A stretch of 64,000 nt of DNA from contig NZ_LMCY01000019.1 of NCBI RefSeq assembly GCF_001425685.1, positions 36,744 through 100,743 of the forward strand, read 5' to 3'. The DNA comes from Massilia sp. Root335 (lineage in GTDB: Bacteria > Pseudomonadota > Gammaproteobacteria > Burkholderiales > Burkholderiaceae_D). The first letter of the stretch is position 1. The number at the start of each line of letters is the position of its first letter. The notes beneath the pieces are model-generated. The model made no database searches and had not been told where the DNA came from. It saw only the letters and a list, made by a program, of their open reading frames with translations. A program made the position numbers and the translations under genes. Positions 48,038-56,757 of this stretch are shown one piece after another.

Positions 48038-48580
48038 ATGACGACGCCTTCATCGAGCGACAAGGACCTGTGGGTCTCCTGGGATGAATACAACCGCCTG
48101 ATCGAGCGCCTGGCGCTCAAGGTCTACGAATCGAACTGGAAGTTCGACATGGTGCTGTGCCTCGCGCGCGGCGGCGTGCGCCCGGGCGACGCGATCTCGC
48201 GCATCTTCGACGTGCCGCTGGCGATCCTGTCGACCAGCTCGTACCGCGAAGAAGCGGGCACCAAGCAGGGCGACCTGGACATCGCCAAGTACATGACGAT
48301 GACCAAGGGCCCGCTGGCCGGCCGCATCCTGCTGGTCGACGACCTGGCCGATTCCGGCGTCACCTTGCGCAAGGTGCGCGAGCACCTGAAGGACAATTAT
48401 TCCGACGTGTCGGAAGTGCGTTCGGCCGTCATCTGGGTCAAGGGCACGTCGTCGATCAAGCCGGATTACCACCTGGTCGACCTGCCGCACAATCCGTGGA
48501 TCCACCAGCCGTTCGAGGATTACGACGGCCTGCGTCCGCATCAGCTGACGTCGTGGCTGAAGAAGTTCGAGCAGAGCTGA
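48038..48580 (+). CDS. Phosphoribosyltransferase family protein
   Basis: 180 residues. Type I PRTase fold: VLCLARGGVRPGDAISRIF and the PRPP loop ILLVDDLADSGVTL are diagnostic. Resembles the xanthine-guanine/hypoxanthine-type PRTases often encoded after purA in Betaproteobacteria. Position after purA suggests purine salvage, but the exact base specificity cannot be read from sequence. Followed by an intrinsic terminator. Confidence 0.9.
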   Translation: MTTPSSSDKDLWVSWDEYNRLIERLALKVYESNWKFDMVLCLARGGVRPGDAISRIFDVPLAILSTSSYREEAGTKQGDLDIAKYMTMTKGPLAGRILLVDDLADSGVTLRKVREHLKDNYSDVSEVRSAVIWVKGTSSIKPDYHLVDLPHNPWIHQPFEDYDGLRPHQLTSWLKKFEQS

Positions 48581-48605
48581 TCCACGGCGGCTGCGAAAAG
48601 AGAAG

Positions 48606-48631
48606 GGCGGCGCCACCGGTGCCGCCTTTTT
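48606..48631 (+). terminator. Intrinsic terminator after the PRTase gene
   Basis: GGCGGCGCC (48606-48614), loop ACC, GGTGCCGCC (48618-48626; one G-T wobble), then TTTTT. Probably ends the purA transcript. Confidence 0.85.
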
Positions 48632-48645
48632 CATTTCTGGCGCCT

Positions 48646-48838
48646 CCGTGGGATGGGCGGCCATCCGCCCACGCGTTGAACGGGCGCTCGCGTGGACGAG
48701 ATACGATTCGAAGTCGCCAACGCCGCTTGAACGCGTGGGCACGGGGTGCCCACCCTACGATCCGCGGCGCGTGGGTACGGGGCCACCGTACGGTCCGCCG
48801 CTGCCGTAGGGTGGGCGGCCTCCGCCCACCAAACGCGG
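48646..48838. repeat. Cluster of family A repeats
   Basis: At least four degenerate copies: about 48648-48675 (GTGGGATGGGCGGCC, GCCCACGCG), 48733-48758 (GTGGGCACGGGGTGCCCACC, CTAC), 48769-48789 (GTGGGTACGGGGCCACCG) and 48805-48830 (GTAGGGTGGGCGGCCTCCGC). They occupy most of a 321-bp gene-free gap. Confidence 0.75.
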
Positions 48839-48901
48839 GCGGACCACGACATGTATAGATCGGTTAATATCGGTGGTCGCAAAAACAATAACAACGCCCC
48901 C

Positions 48902-49498
48902 ATGACCAAGAGCTTCTTCCAGACCTTCATCCTGCTGCTGCTTGTCACCGACCCCTTCGGCAACGTCCCCCTGTTCGTGACCGCGCTGAAGGACGTCAAC
49001 CCGGCCCGCCGCCCGCGCATCGTGATCCGCGAATGCGCCATCGCCTTCGTCCTGCTGCTGCTCTTCATGTTCTTCGGCCGCCACTTCCTGGCCGCGCTGC
49101 AGCTGACCGACATCTCGCTGCGCATCGGCGGCAGCGTGATCCTCCTGATCATCGCCATCCGCATGATCTTCCCGCATCCGGACGGCGTGCTGGGCCGCAG
49201 CGAGGGCGGCGAGCCGTTCATCGTGCCGCTGGCGATTCCCGCGCTGGCCGGGCCGTCCGCGCTGGCGACCGTGCTGCTGTTCACCTCTGGCTCGATCGAG
49301 GAAGTGATGGTGCACGTGGCCGCGCTGGCGTTTGTGGCCGTGATCTGGCTGGCCGTCTTCCTCGGCGCCGAACGCCTGCAGAACGTGCTGGGCACGCAGG
49401 TCATGACGGCGTTCGAGCGCCTGATGGGCCTGATCCTGACGGCGATGTCGATCGAAATGCTGCTGGGCGGCGTGCGCGCCTTCGTCAAGACCCTCTGA
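48902..49498 (+). CDS. MarC/YhgN family integral membrane protein
   Basis: 198 residues, about six hydrophobic segments. SFFQTFILLLLVTDPFGNVPLFVTAL at the N terminus, DVNPARRPRIVIRE, ISLRIGGSVILLIIAIRMIF, PLAIPALAGPSALATVLLF and RLMGLILTAMSIEMLLGGV are family blocks. MarC proteins were once linked to multiple antibiotic resistance; their transport role is unproven. ATG 48902 is chosen by alignment to YhgN-like N termini; an ATG at 48851 would add 17 polar residues. Confidence 0.9.
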   Translation: MTKSFFQTFILLLLVTDPFGNVPLFVTALKDVNPARRPRIVIRECAIAFVLLLLFMFFGRHFLAALQLTDISLRIGGSVILLIIAIRMIFPHPDGVLGRSEGGEPFIVPLAIPALAGPSALATVLLFTSGSIEEVMVHVAALAFVAVIWLAVFLGAERLQNVLGTQVMTAFERLMGLILTAMSIEMLLGGVRAFVKTL

Positions 49499-49517
49499 CT
49501 TCAACAAGGAATCCAAC

Positions 49518-49997
49518 ATGAACACGATGTTCCGCGTCTGCTCCCTCGGCCTCGCGCTGACCCTCACGCTCACCCTGGCCGCCTGCAAGCGTTCGAACGA
49601 AACGTCCGCGTCCGGGCCCGCGTCCGCGCCGGCCGAGGTCAAGGTCGACACGGCGCCGGTCGCCTTCCAGAAGATCGATACGACGGCCGGCACGGGCGCC
49701 GTCGCCACGGCCGGCAAGATCGTCACCGTCAACTACACGGGCTGGATGTACCTGCCGGACGCGCCGCAGCACCACGGCGAACAGTTCGACAGCTCGATCG
49801 GCCGCAAACCGTTCACGTTCCGCCTCGGCAGCGGCGGCGTCATTCCCGGCTGGGACCAGGGCGTCGACGGCATGAAGGTGGGCGGCAAGCGCACGCTCGT
49901 CATTCCCGCGTCGCTGGGTTACGGCGCGGACGGCGCCGGCCCGATCCCGCCGAACGCCAACCTGATCTTCGACGTCGAGCTGCTCGACGTGCAGTAA
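49518..49997 (+). CDS. FKBP-type peptidyl-prolyl cis-trans isomerase lipoprotein
   Basis: 159 residues. Signal peptide with lipobox TLAAC, short Ser/Ala linker, then an FKBP domain: GKIVTVNYTGWMYLP, GEQFDSSIGRKPFTFRLGSGGVIPGWDQGVDGMKVGGKRTLVIPASLGYG and the closing IPPNANLIFDVELLDV. Complete active-site pattern (Tyr, Phe, Asp, Val-Ile, Trp). Periplasmic folding factor. 19 nt after marC. Confidence 0.93.
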   Translation: MNTMFRVCSLGLALTLTLTLAACKRSNETSASGPASAPAEVKVDTAPVAFQKIDTTAGTGAVATAGKIVTVNYTGWMYLPDAPQHHGEQFDSSIGRKPFTFRLGSGGVIPGWDQGVDGMKVGGKRTLVIPASLGYGADGAGPIPPNANLIFDVELLDVQ

Positions 49998-50011
49998 CGG
50001 CGCAACCGGTC

Positions 50012-50848
50012 ATGCGGGCCTGGATGCACACGCCGCAGGGCGAGCTGGCCGAGGCCGTGCACGGCATCGGTTTCGTGTCGACCGTCGACGATCCATGGCC
50101 GCCGGCGCAGCCCCAGCTGAACCGGTTTCCGGCGATGGTGTACTGCAGCCTGAACTTTTTCACGCAGGGCGCCGTCGCGCTGCCCGGCGCCGACGGCACG
50201 CTGCGCGCCTTGCCCGACTGGGTCGTCTCGGGACCGCGCACGCGGCCCGTCGCGTCGCTGACGCTGGCCCCGCTGCGCACGCTGGGCGTCGTGCTGTATC
50301 CGGACGCGTTCGCGCTGTTGACCGGCCTCGCGCCGGCCGCGCTGCAGGACCGCAACGACCCGGCCAGCGATCTTCTCGACGCCGGCTGGGCCGACTGGCC
50401 GCGCGCGCTGCGCGCCTGCGCCGACGAGGCCGCGCAACTGGCCTGGATCGAAGCGCGGCTGGGCGCACGCTGGCGGGCCGTGCGCGCCCGCTGGGATGCG
50501 GGCCTGGGCGCCAGCCTGCGCCGCATGGCCGCGCCGGACGGCGCCGCGACCGTCCCCGCGCTGGGCGCTGAACTGGGCATCGGCGCACGCCAGGCCCAGC
50601 GCCAGTACCGGTCCCGCGTCGGCCTGAGCCCGGCGCAGGCGCGCCGCCTGCAGCGCATGAACGCGGCGGTGGTCGCGCTGCGCGATCCGGATGCGCCCGC
50701 CCGGACGCTGGCCGACCTCGCCGCGGAACTGGGCTATGCCGACCAGGCCCACATGGCACGTGAACTGCGCCAGCTCGCCGGCCTGCCGCCGTCGCGGCTG
50801 GAAGCGCACATCGACACCGACCGCGAGTACTGGCCCTATCGGCTCTGA
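50012..50848 (+). CDS. AraC-family transcriptional regulator
   Basis: 278 residues. The C-terminal AraC DNA-binding domain is visible: LGAELGIGARQAQRQYRSRVGLSPAQARRLQRMNAA and LADLAAELGYADQAHMARELRQLAGLPPSRL. The N-terminal sensor part (FPAMVYCSLNFFTQGAVALP; GPRTRPVASLTLAPLRTLGVVLYPDAF) resembles DUF6597-like AraC sensors. Fourteen nt after the FKBP gene. It precedes a glycosyltransferase on the same strand and may control it. Confidence 0.86.
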   Translation: MRAWMHTPQGELAEAVHGIGFVSTVDDPWPPAQPQLNRFPAMVYCSLNFFTQGAVALPGADGTLRALPDWVVSGPRTRPVASLTLAPLRTLGVVLYPDAFALLTGLAPAALQDRNDPASDLLDAGWADWPRALRACADEAAQLAWIEARLGARWRAVRARWDAGLGASLRRMAAPDGAATVPALGAELGIGARQAQRQYRSRVGLSPAQARRLQRMNAAVVALRDPDAPARTLADLAAELGYADQAHMARELRQLAGLPPSRLEAHIDTDREYWPYRL

Positions 50849-50917
50849 TGTCGGGTTTATTCAAGCCGGCACGAATGCCGCCGGCCACAATCGTGCCTTC
50901 CACGACGAGGCACGACC

Positions 50918-52162
50918 ATGCACATCACCTTTCTCACCTACGGCACCGACGGCGACACCCGGCCGTTGCTGGCACTGGCGCGCGCCGTCATCGCGCGCGG
51001 CCACGCGGCGCACGTACTGGCCGACGTGGCCGGGGCGCCGCACGCGCAGGCGCTCGGCATTCCCTTCACCGTGCTGCCCGGCGACATGCGCGCCGCGTTC
51101 CTGCCCGGCGGCGCGTTCGGCGCACTGATGAAGGACGGCGCCGACATGACGCGCCTCATGCGTGCCTGCGCCGCCCTCGCGCGCGACCACACGCGGCCGT
51201 GGATGGAAGCGGCGTGCGCCGTCGCGCAGGGCAGCGACGCGCTCGTGTATTCCGGCCTCGCCGGCTTCGTCGGCCTGGCGGTGGCGGAGGGGCTCGGCAT
51301 CCCGTGCATCGGCGCCGCGATGTGGCCGATGACGCCCACGCGCGCATTCGCGCCGCCGTTCCTGCCCATGTATCGGCTGCCCGGCTGGGCCAACCTGCTG
51401 GCCCATCGCGCGTTCGAGCGCCTCGCGTGGTCCATGTTCGGCCCCGAACTGAACCGCGCGCGCAAGCAGGTGTTCGGCGCCGCGCCGCGGCGGCGTCCGT
51501 GGCGGGACGTGCCGATGCTGTACGGCTGCTCCCCGACGTTGCTGGCGCGCCCGGCCGACTGGCCGGCCGGCGTCGACATCACGGGCGCCTGGGCGTTGCC
51601 GGCAGGGCAGGGCTGGCAGCCGCCTCAGGCACTGCTGGATTTTCTCGGCGCCGGTCCCGCGCCCGTCTACATCGGCTTCGGCAGCATGGCCGGCATCGAC
51701 CAGGCGACGCTGATCGATGCCGTCGACGCCGTTGCCGCAGGGCGGCGCGTGCTGTTCCACCCGGGCTGGAGCGGCATCGATCCGGCGCGCCTGCCGCCCG
51801 GCGTGTTCGTGCTGGGCGATACGCCGCACGACTGGCTGTTCCCGCGCACGGCGCTCGTCGTCCACCACGGCGGCGCCGGCACCAGCCACGCGGTCGCGCG
51901 CGCGGGCGTGCCGTCCGTCGTCGTGCCGTTTGCCGGCGACCAGTTCTTCTGGGCGCGGCGCATGGCCGAACGGGGGATCGCCGCGACGTGTCCGGCGGCC
52001 AGGCTCGATGGCGCGCGGCTGGTGCAGGCGGTCGCCGCCGCGTCGGCACCCGGCATGTGCGCGGCGGCGCGGCGCACGGCGCAGGCGATGTTGCACGAAG
52101 ACGGCGTGCGCAGGGCCGTCGACCGGCTGCTGGGCGGCGCCGCGCGCCGGCTGGACGGCTGA
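50918..52162 (+). CDS. Glycosyltransferase, UGT/MGT (GT1/GT28) type
   Basis: 414 residues, GT-B fold. N-terminal ITFLTYGTDGDTRPLLALARAVIARGHAAHVLAD is typical of GT28/GT1 macrolide and sterol glucosyltransferases; the C-terminal half has PVYIGFGSMAGID, VFVLGDTPHDWLFPRTALVVHHGGAGTSHAVARAGVPSVVVPFAGDQFFWARRM, the nucleotide-sugar-binding HHGGAGT and DQ motif. Acceptor unknown; antibiotic inactivation or lipid glycosylation are possible. Encoded after an AraC regulator. Confidence 0.88.
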   Translation: MHITFLTYGTDGDTRPLLALARAVIARGHAAHVLADVAGAPHAQALGIPFTVLPGDMRAAFLPGGAFGALMKDGADMTRLMRACAALARDHTRPWMEAACAVAQGSDALVYSGLAGFVGLAVAEGLGIPCIGAAMWPMTPTRAFAPPFLPMYRLPGWANLLAHRAFERLAWSMFGPELNRARKQVFGAAPRRRPWRDVPMLYGCSPTLLARPADWPAGVDITGAWALPAGQGWQPPQALLDFLGAGPAPVYIGFGSMAGIDQATLIDAVDAVAAGRRVLFHPGWSGIDPARLPPGVFVLGDTPHDWLFPRTALVVHHGGAGTSHAVARAGVPSVVVPFAGDQFFWARRMAERGIAATCPAARLDGARLVQAVAAASAPGMCAAARRTAQAMLHEDGVRRAVDRLLGGAARRLDG

Positions 52163-52170
52163 CGACCTCC

Positions 52171-52190
52171 TGGGTATATCTTGGGTATAT
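52171..52190. repeat. 11-bp-spaced direct repeat TGGGTATAT
   Basis: TGGGTATAT at 52171-52179 and 52182-52190, one helical turn apart, 51 nt upstream of the hybrid kinase start. Could be an activator-binding direct repeat or part of its promoter. Confidence 0.4.
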
Positions 52191-52240
52191 ACTGAAACTC
52201 CGCTGCCTGATTGCCAGTGCAAGAACCTGTCGGTCTTCAG

Positions 52241-54505
52241 ATGAATCAGTCGCTCTCCCGCCGCACGACGATAAGTTATTACCTGGTGATCTTATTGGTG
52301 GTGGCGACGCCCGCCTTGCTGGTCTGGCAGCATGTCGGGATGATCCGGACCGTCGAGATTTCCCCACGCCAACCGCACGGTGTCCGGGTCACCGACGACC
52401 GCGAGGACATGCACGGCAATTCGGTCGCCTCGCTGGTGCGCACCAGGGATGCCATCATCCTGCACTGCGCGCTGGGGGCGAGCGCCACGTACCCGTTCTG
52501 CAAGGTGCAATTCCTGTTGGGCGCGCCGGGCAAGGGCGTGGACCTGTCCGGATTCGACACGATTGCGTTCGATCTGCGCTATTCGGCAGCGCGGCCCCCG
52601 CAACTGATCAAGCTTCATGTCCTGAATTTCGAGCCGGAGTTTTCCCGGTTGGGCAACTGGAACTCGCAGCGGTTCAACGAAGCCCGCATCGAACTTCCCG
52701 CCCAGCCCACCTTCACGATTCCAGTCAATGTCCTGCGCACGGCGGACTGGTGGCGAACCTTGTACAACGTTCCGCTGTCCAAGAGCTATCCGCGGCTGGA
52801 CCACGTGACGGCCGTGGAAATCTCGACGGATGCCGTCCCACCGGGGCAACTGATCACGATCGAACTGCGATCGCTCCAGTTTCGCGGCAAGTGGATCTCG
52901 CAGACGGCGCTTCTCATGTGGCTGGTGTCCGCGTGGATCGGCTGCGGCATTCTCGGCCTGTCGCTGGGCCTGCTGCATTTTCGCGCCAGCCTGTCGGTCA
53001 GTAATGCGCGCCTGGAACATCTGGACGCCATCGCACGGGAACGCAAGGCGGCCGAGGCGGCGCGCGAGGCGGCGCTGGCCGAGGCGGTCGGGCTCGCGCG
53101 CCAGCGCAGCAATTTTTTGGCGCAAATGAGCCACGAATTGCGCACACCACTCAACGCCATCATCGGCTATGCCCAGCTGCTGCGGCGCGACCGCCACCAG
53201 TTGACCGATCGGCAGGCCGCCGGCCTGGCCACGATTCATGAGAGCGGCCAGCATCTGCTCACCCTCATCAACGACATCCTGGACCTGGCGCGGGTCGAGG
53301 CCGGCAAGATGGTCTTGCATCCGGCCGCCGTCCATCTCGGCGCTTTCCTGCAGGTGGTGGTCGACATCATGGGCGTCAAGGCCGCGGAAAAAAGCCTGTC
53401 GTTCAGCTACGAGCTCGCGGCCGACCTGCCGCCCGTGGTGACGATCGACGAGACGCGCTTGCGCCAGGTGTTGCTCAACCTGCTGGGCAACGCGGTGAAG
53501 TTCACCGATCGCGGCACGGTTTCCTTGCGCGTGATGGCGGCACCGCCCGCCGACGAACCGGACACCCTGCGCTTGCGCTTCGAAGTGGCCGACAGCGGTA
53601 TCGGCATGAGCGCGCAGCAACTCGGACGCCTGTTCCATCCTTTCGAACAGGTGGCCGACAAGCAGCGGCGCGAGGGCGGCACGGGCCTGGGCCTGGCCAT
53701 CAGCCAGCAACTGGTGCACCTCATGGGCGGCGACATCGCCGTCGCCAGCGAACCGGGCAAGGGCAGCACGTTCTGGTTCGACATCCCGGCGCCGGCCGCC
53801 GCCGGCAGCCCGACCATCCAGCCGTCGCAGCATGCCATCGTCGGCTATGAAGGCGAGCTCAAGCGATTGCTCATCGTCGACGACGTCCCGCAGAATCGCG
53901 CGATGCTGCTGGACCTGCTGCAAGCGGTGGGATTCATCGTGGCGGGGGCCGAGAACGGCCTGGAGTGCCTGGTATTGCTCGACAGCTTCAGGCCCGACCT
54001 GATCGTGATGGACGTCATGATGCCTGTCATCGACGGCAATGAAACGACGCGTCGGATACGCCGGATGCCGGAATGGGACAAGGTCCCGATCATCGCCGTG
54101 ACGGCCAGCGCCAGCCAGGAAGACGAAGCACGATGCCGCGACGCCGGCGCCGACGCCTTTCTCGCCAAGCCGGTCGAACACGATATCCTGCTCCGCACCA
54201 TCGGCCTGCAACTGTCGCTGAACTGGATTGTCGGAGAACCGCCGCAGGAACCGCTCACCCCGGACGCCGAGGAAGACGCTGCCCTGGTCGCCCCGCCGGC
54301 CCAGGAGATCGAGGAACTCTGGCAATTGGCGCGGATCGGCAACATGCGCAAGATCAGGGAGCACGCGGACTACCTGCGGTCGCTCGATCCGGCCTATGCG
54401 CCGTTCGCGAATCGCCTGCACGCATTGGCGCAGGGCTACCACTCGAAGGGCCTGGCCGCCTTCGTGGCGCGCTACCGGACCGCAAACGCGATGCCGCCGC
54501 TTTGA
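52241..54505 (+). CDS. Membrane-bound hybrid sensor histidine kinase with receiver domain
   Basis: 754 residues. Two membrane segments (about 9-28 and 221-247) enclose a periplasmic domain of about 190 residues with no recognised family match. Then a coiled coil (ERKAAEAAREAALAEAVGLAR), HisKA with QMSHELRTPLNAIIGYAQLL (His298), HATPase_c (NLLGNAVKFTDRG; GTGLGLAISQQLVHLMGGD), receiver with LLIVDDVPQNRAML and VMDVMMPVIDGNE (Asp591), and a helical tail of about 110 residues. ATG 52241. No partner regulator adjacent. Confidence 0.9.
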   Translation: MNQSLSRRTTISYYLVILLVVATPALLVWQHVGMIRTVEISPRQPHGVRVTDDREDMHGNSVASLVRTRDAIILHCALGASATYPFCKVQFLLGAPGKGVDLSGFDTIAFDLRYSAARPPQLIKLHVLNFEPEFSRLGNWNSQRFNEARIELPAQPTFTIPVNVLRTADWWRTLYNVPLSKSYPRLDHVTAVEISTDAVPPGQLITIELRSLQFRGKWISQTALLMWLVSAWIGCGILGLSLGLLHFRASLSVSNARLEHLDAIARERKAAEAAREAALAEAVGLARQRSNFLAQMSHELRTPLNAIIGYAQLLRRDRHQLTDRQAAGLATIHESGQHLLTLINDILDLARVEAGKMVLHPAAVHLGAFLQVVVDIMGVKAAEKSLSFSYELAADLPPVVTIDETRLRQVLLNLLGNAVKFTDRGTVSLRVMAAPPADEPDTLRLRFEVADSGIGMSAQQLGRLFHPFEQVADKQRREGGTGLGLAISQQLVHLMGGDIAVASEPGKGSTFWFDIPAPAAAGSPTIQPSQHAIVGYEGELKRLLIVDDVPQNRAMLLDLLQAVGFIVAGAENGLECLVLLDSFRPDLIVMDVMMPVIDGNETTRRIRRMPEWDKVPIIAVTASASQEDEARCRDAGADAFLAKPVEHDILLRTIGLQLSLNWIVGEPPQEPLTPDAEEDAALVAPPAQEIEELWQLARIGNMRKIREHADYLRSLDPAYAPFANRLHALAQGYHSKGLAAFVARYRTANAMPPL

Positions 54506-54762
54506 CGGGGCGCCGGCGCCATGCGCCGCGCCGCGCCGCGCGGCCGCCCGTCATCGTCGTTCACATTTTCCTGCTCCCGTACACGGATTCGCGCGCCTCC
54601 TAGCACGTCGCCGCGCTGCTGCCCAGCCCCGGTAATTTGATGACAATCAATTACATGTGTGTCGAAGAAATTTACACCAAAACAATTTTCCAGACACAAA
54701 AAAGTGACGGGCGGATGACAAGTTTTTGATTAATCAAGGAAATAACTCTTGGTTACTGAAAA
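54506..54762. other. Gene-free region upstream of the S53 peptidase
   Basis: Part of a 334-bp gap. From about 54635 it is strikingly AT-rich. TGTGTC (54658-54663) and GACACA (54693-54698) form a spaced inverted repeat that could bind an activator of the downstream sigma-54 promoter. No coding sequence seen. Confidence 0.4.
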
Positions 54763-54778
54763 TGGCATACCCCTTGCT
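54763..54778 (+). promoter_or_regulatory. Sigma-54 (RpoN) promoter match
   Basis: TGGCATACCCCTTGCT: -24 GG (54764-54765) and -12 GC (54776-54777) separated by the required 10 bp, within an almost perfect TGGCAY-N5-TTGCW frame. Transcription would start near 54789, about 50 nt before the S53 peptidase start. Confidence 0.72.
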
Positions 54779-54839
54779 TGGGCTATCGATGCGCTTGCCG
54801 ACCCCGGCAGGGCCCTCAACAATCATCAGGGAGTCCGCA

Positions 54840-56729
54840 TTGAAAACCCTCACCGCAATTACCGTTGCCATCGGTGTGTTGACCACGTCGCTGGCTTACG
54901 GCGCCACGACCTCTACCCAGTTCCACGTCGACAAGGACGCGCGCATCGTCGATCTCGGGCTCGCGCCCCAGTCGGAGGTCAGGCAGATCACGCTGTCGCT
55001 GGCCGTCAGGAATCTCGCCGCCATGGAAGCGCATGCCGCCGCGGTCGTCGACCCGGCCAGCCCGAACTACCGTAAATTCCTGACGCCGGCGCAAGTGGGC
55101 AGCCTGTATGGCCAGGACGCCACGTCGATCGCCCAGGTGGTCAATTTCCTGAAGGCGCAGGGCCTGACGGTGACGAAAGTCTATGCGAACAACCTGCTGA
55201 TTTCCGCGCAGGGCACGAATGCCCAGCTCGCGGCCGTGTTCGGCAGCCCGATCCACGCCTACCAGACGCAAGGCCGCACCTACGAGGCACCGGCCGGCAC
55301 GACGGCGATGCCCGCCAACCTGGCCGGCATCGTCAAGTCCGTGCACGGCCTGAACGGCCGCCCGCTGTTCCGCAGCAATATCACGCGCCAGCCGGCGTCC
55401 GGCGTCGCCACCGGCGAATCGAAGCTGGTGCCGAGCCGCATCCCGACCCCGAACGCCACGGCCGCATCGCTGCCGGGCGAGTACACGGTGCTGGACCTGG
55501 CCGCCAAATACAACGTCAACCCGCTGTATGCGGCCGGCGTGACCGGCGCCGGCAAGACCATCGGCATCGCCACGCTGGCCGGCTACCGCCAGTCCGATGC
55601 GTACGGCTACTGGAATGCGCTCGGGCTGTCGGTGGCGCCGAACCGCATCACCGACGTGCTGGTCGACGGCGGTCCGCTGCCGGACGACGGTCCGGGCAGC
55701 GGCGGCGCCGGCGAGACCACGCTCGACGTCCAGCAGTCGGGCGGCGTGGCGCCGGGCGCGAATATCCGCGTCTACCTGGCACCGAACGAGGGCAACGGTT
55801 TCCTGGACATGTTCGCCACGGCCGTCGACGAGAACATCGTCGACACGCTGTCCGTGAGCTGGGGCGCCGCCGAGGTCTTCAACGGCCCCGCCGACCTGGC
55901 CGCCTTCCACGCCGTGTTCGTCCAGGCCGCGCTGCAGGGCATTCCGGTGATCGCCGCGTCGGGCGATGCGGGCGCCTTCGACATCAACAGCAACTTCCCG
56001 TATCCCACCTGCACCACCTTGCTGACGGCGGACCACCCGGCGTCCGACACGGCCGTGCTGGCGGCCGGCGGCACGACCCTGCCGCATACGCAGGTCCACA
56101 AATACGGCAGCATCACGATCCCGACCGAGCGCGCCTGGGCCTGGGACTACCTGCGCGGCTACATCACGTCGCACTACGGCCAGACGCTGTACTACTCGGA
56201 TTACTTCCCGGTGGGCGGCGGGGGCGGCGTCAGCGTGGACTTCGACCGGCCGTCGTACCAGACCGGCCTGGCCGGCGCGATGACGAGCGCCGCGGCGCAA
56301 AGCCTGTACTGCAAGGCGTCGCTGCTGGGCGATCCGGGCGCGGGCTATGAAGGCCTGATCGACCTGCCGCCGGGCGTCGCCGGACGCAACCTGCCGGACG
56401 TGTCGCTGAATGCCGACCCGTACAGCGGCTACCTCGTGTACTTCGACGGGCAGTGGGGCGCGGGCAGCGGCGGCACGAGCTTCGTGGCGCCGCAGCTGAA
56501 CGGCATCTTCACGCTGATCGCGGCCGGCAAGAACAGCCGCCTCGGCATGCTGCATCCGCAACTGTACGGCGCGTTCAAGACCTACGGCTACGGCGCCACG
56601 TCGCCGTTCCGCGCGATCACGGCCGGCACCAACCTCTACTACAAGAGCACGAACACGTTCAATCCGGCGACGGGCCTCGGCTCGCTCGACGTGGCGAACC
56701 TCGCGCGTGCCTTCGGCGTGAGCCTGTGA
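54840..56729 (+). CDS. Secreted S53 family (sedolisin/kumamolisin) serine-carboxyl peptidase
   Basis: 629 residues. The TTG start at 54840 has AGGGAG 7 nt upstream and gives a proper signal peptide (LKTLTAITVAIGVLTTSLAYGA). A pro-kumamolisin activation domain (about 25-200; VVDPASPNYRKFLTPAQVGSLYG) precedes the catalytic domain, in which Glu292 and Asp296 (GETTLD), Asp376 (ASGDAG) and Ser547 (GGTSFVAP) are the sedolisin catalytic set. Usually acid-active endopeptidases. A PEP-CTERM gene follows after 28 nt. No sorting tail is seen on the peptidase itself. Confidence 0.93.
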   Translation: MKTLTAITVAIGVLTTSLAYGATTSTQFHVDKDARIVDLGLAPQSEVRQITLSLAVRNLAAMEAHAAAVVDPASPNYRKFLTPAQVGSLYGQDATSIAQVVNFLKAQGLTVTKVYANNLLISAQGTNAQLAAVFGSPIHAYQTQGRTYEAPAGTTAMPANLAGIVKSVHGLNGRPLFRSNITRQPASGVATGESKLVPSRIPTPNATAASLPGEYTVLDLAAKYNVNPLYAAGVTGAGKTIGIATLAGYRQSDAYGYWNALGLSVAPNRITDVLVDGGPLPDDGPGSGGAGETTLDVQQSGGVAPGANIRVYLAPNEGNGFLDMFATAVDENIVDTLSVSWGAAEVFNGPADLAAFHAVFVQAALQGIPVIAASGDAGAFDINSNFPYPTCTTLLTADHPASDTAVLAAGGTTLPHTQVHKYGSITIPTERAWAWDYLRGYITSHYGQTLYYSDYFPVGGGGGVSVDFDRPSYQTGLAGAMTSAAAQSLYCKASLLGDPGAGYEGLIDLPPGVAGRNLPDVSLNADPYSGYLVYFDGQWGAGSGGTSFVAPQLNGIFTLIAAGKNSRLGMLHPQLYGAFKTYGYGATSPFRAITAGTNLYYKSTNTFNPATGLGSLDVANLARAFGVSL

Positions 56730-56757
56730 ATCCGATAACCAGCTACGAAAGATTGCG

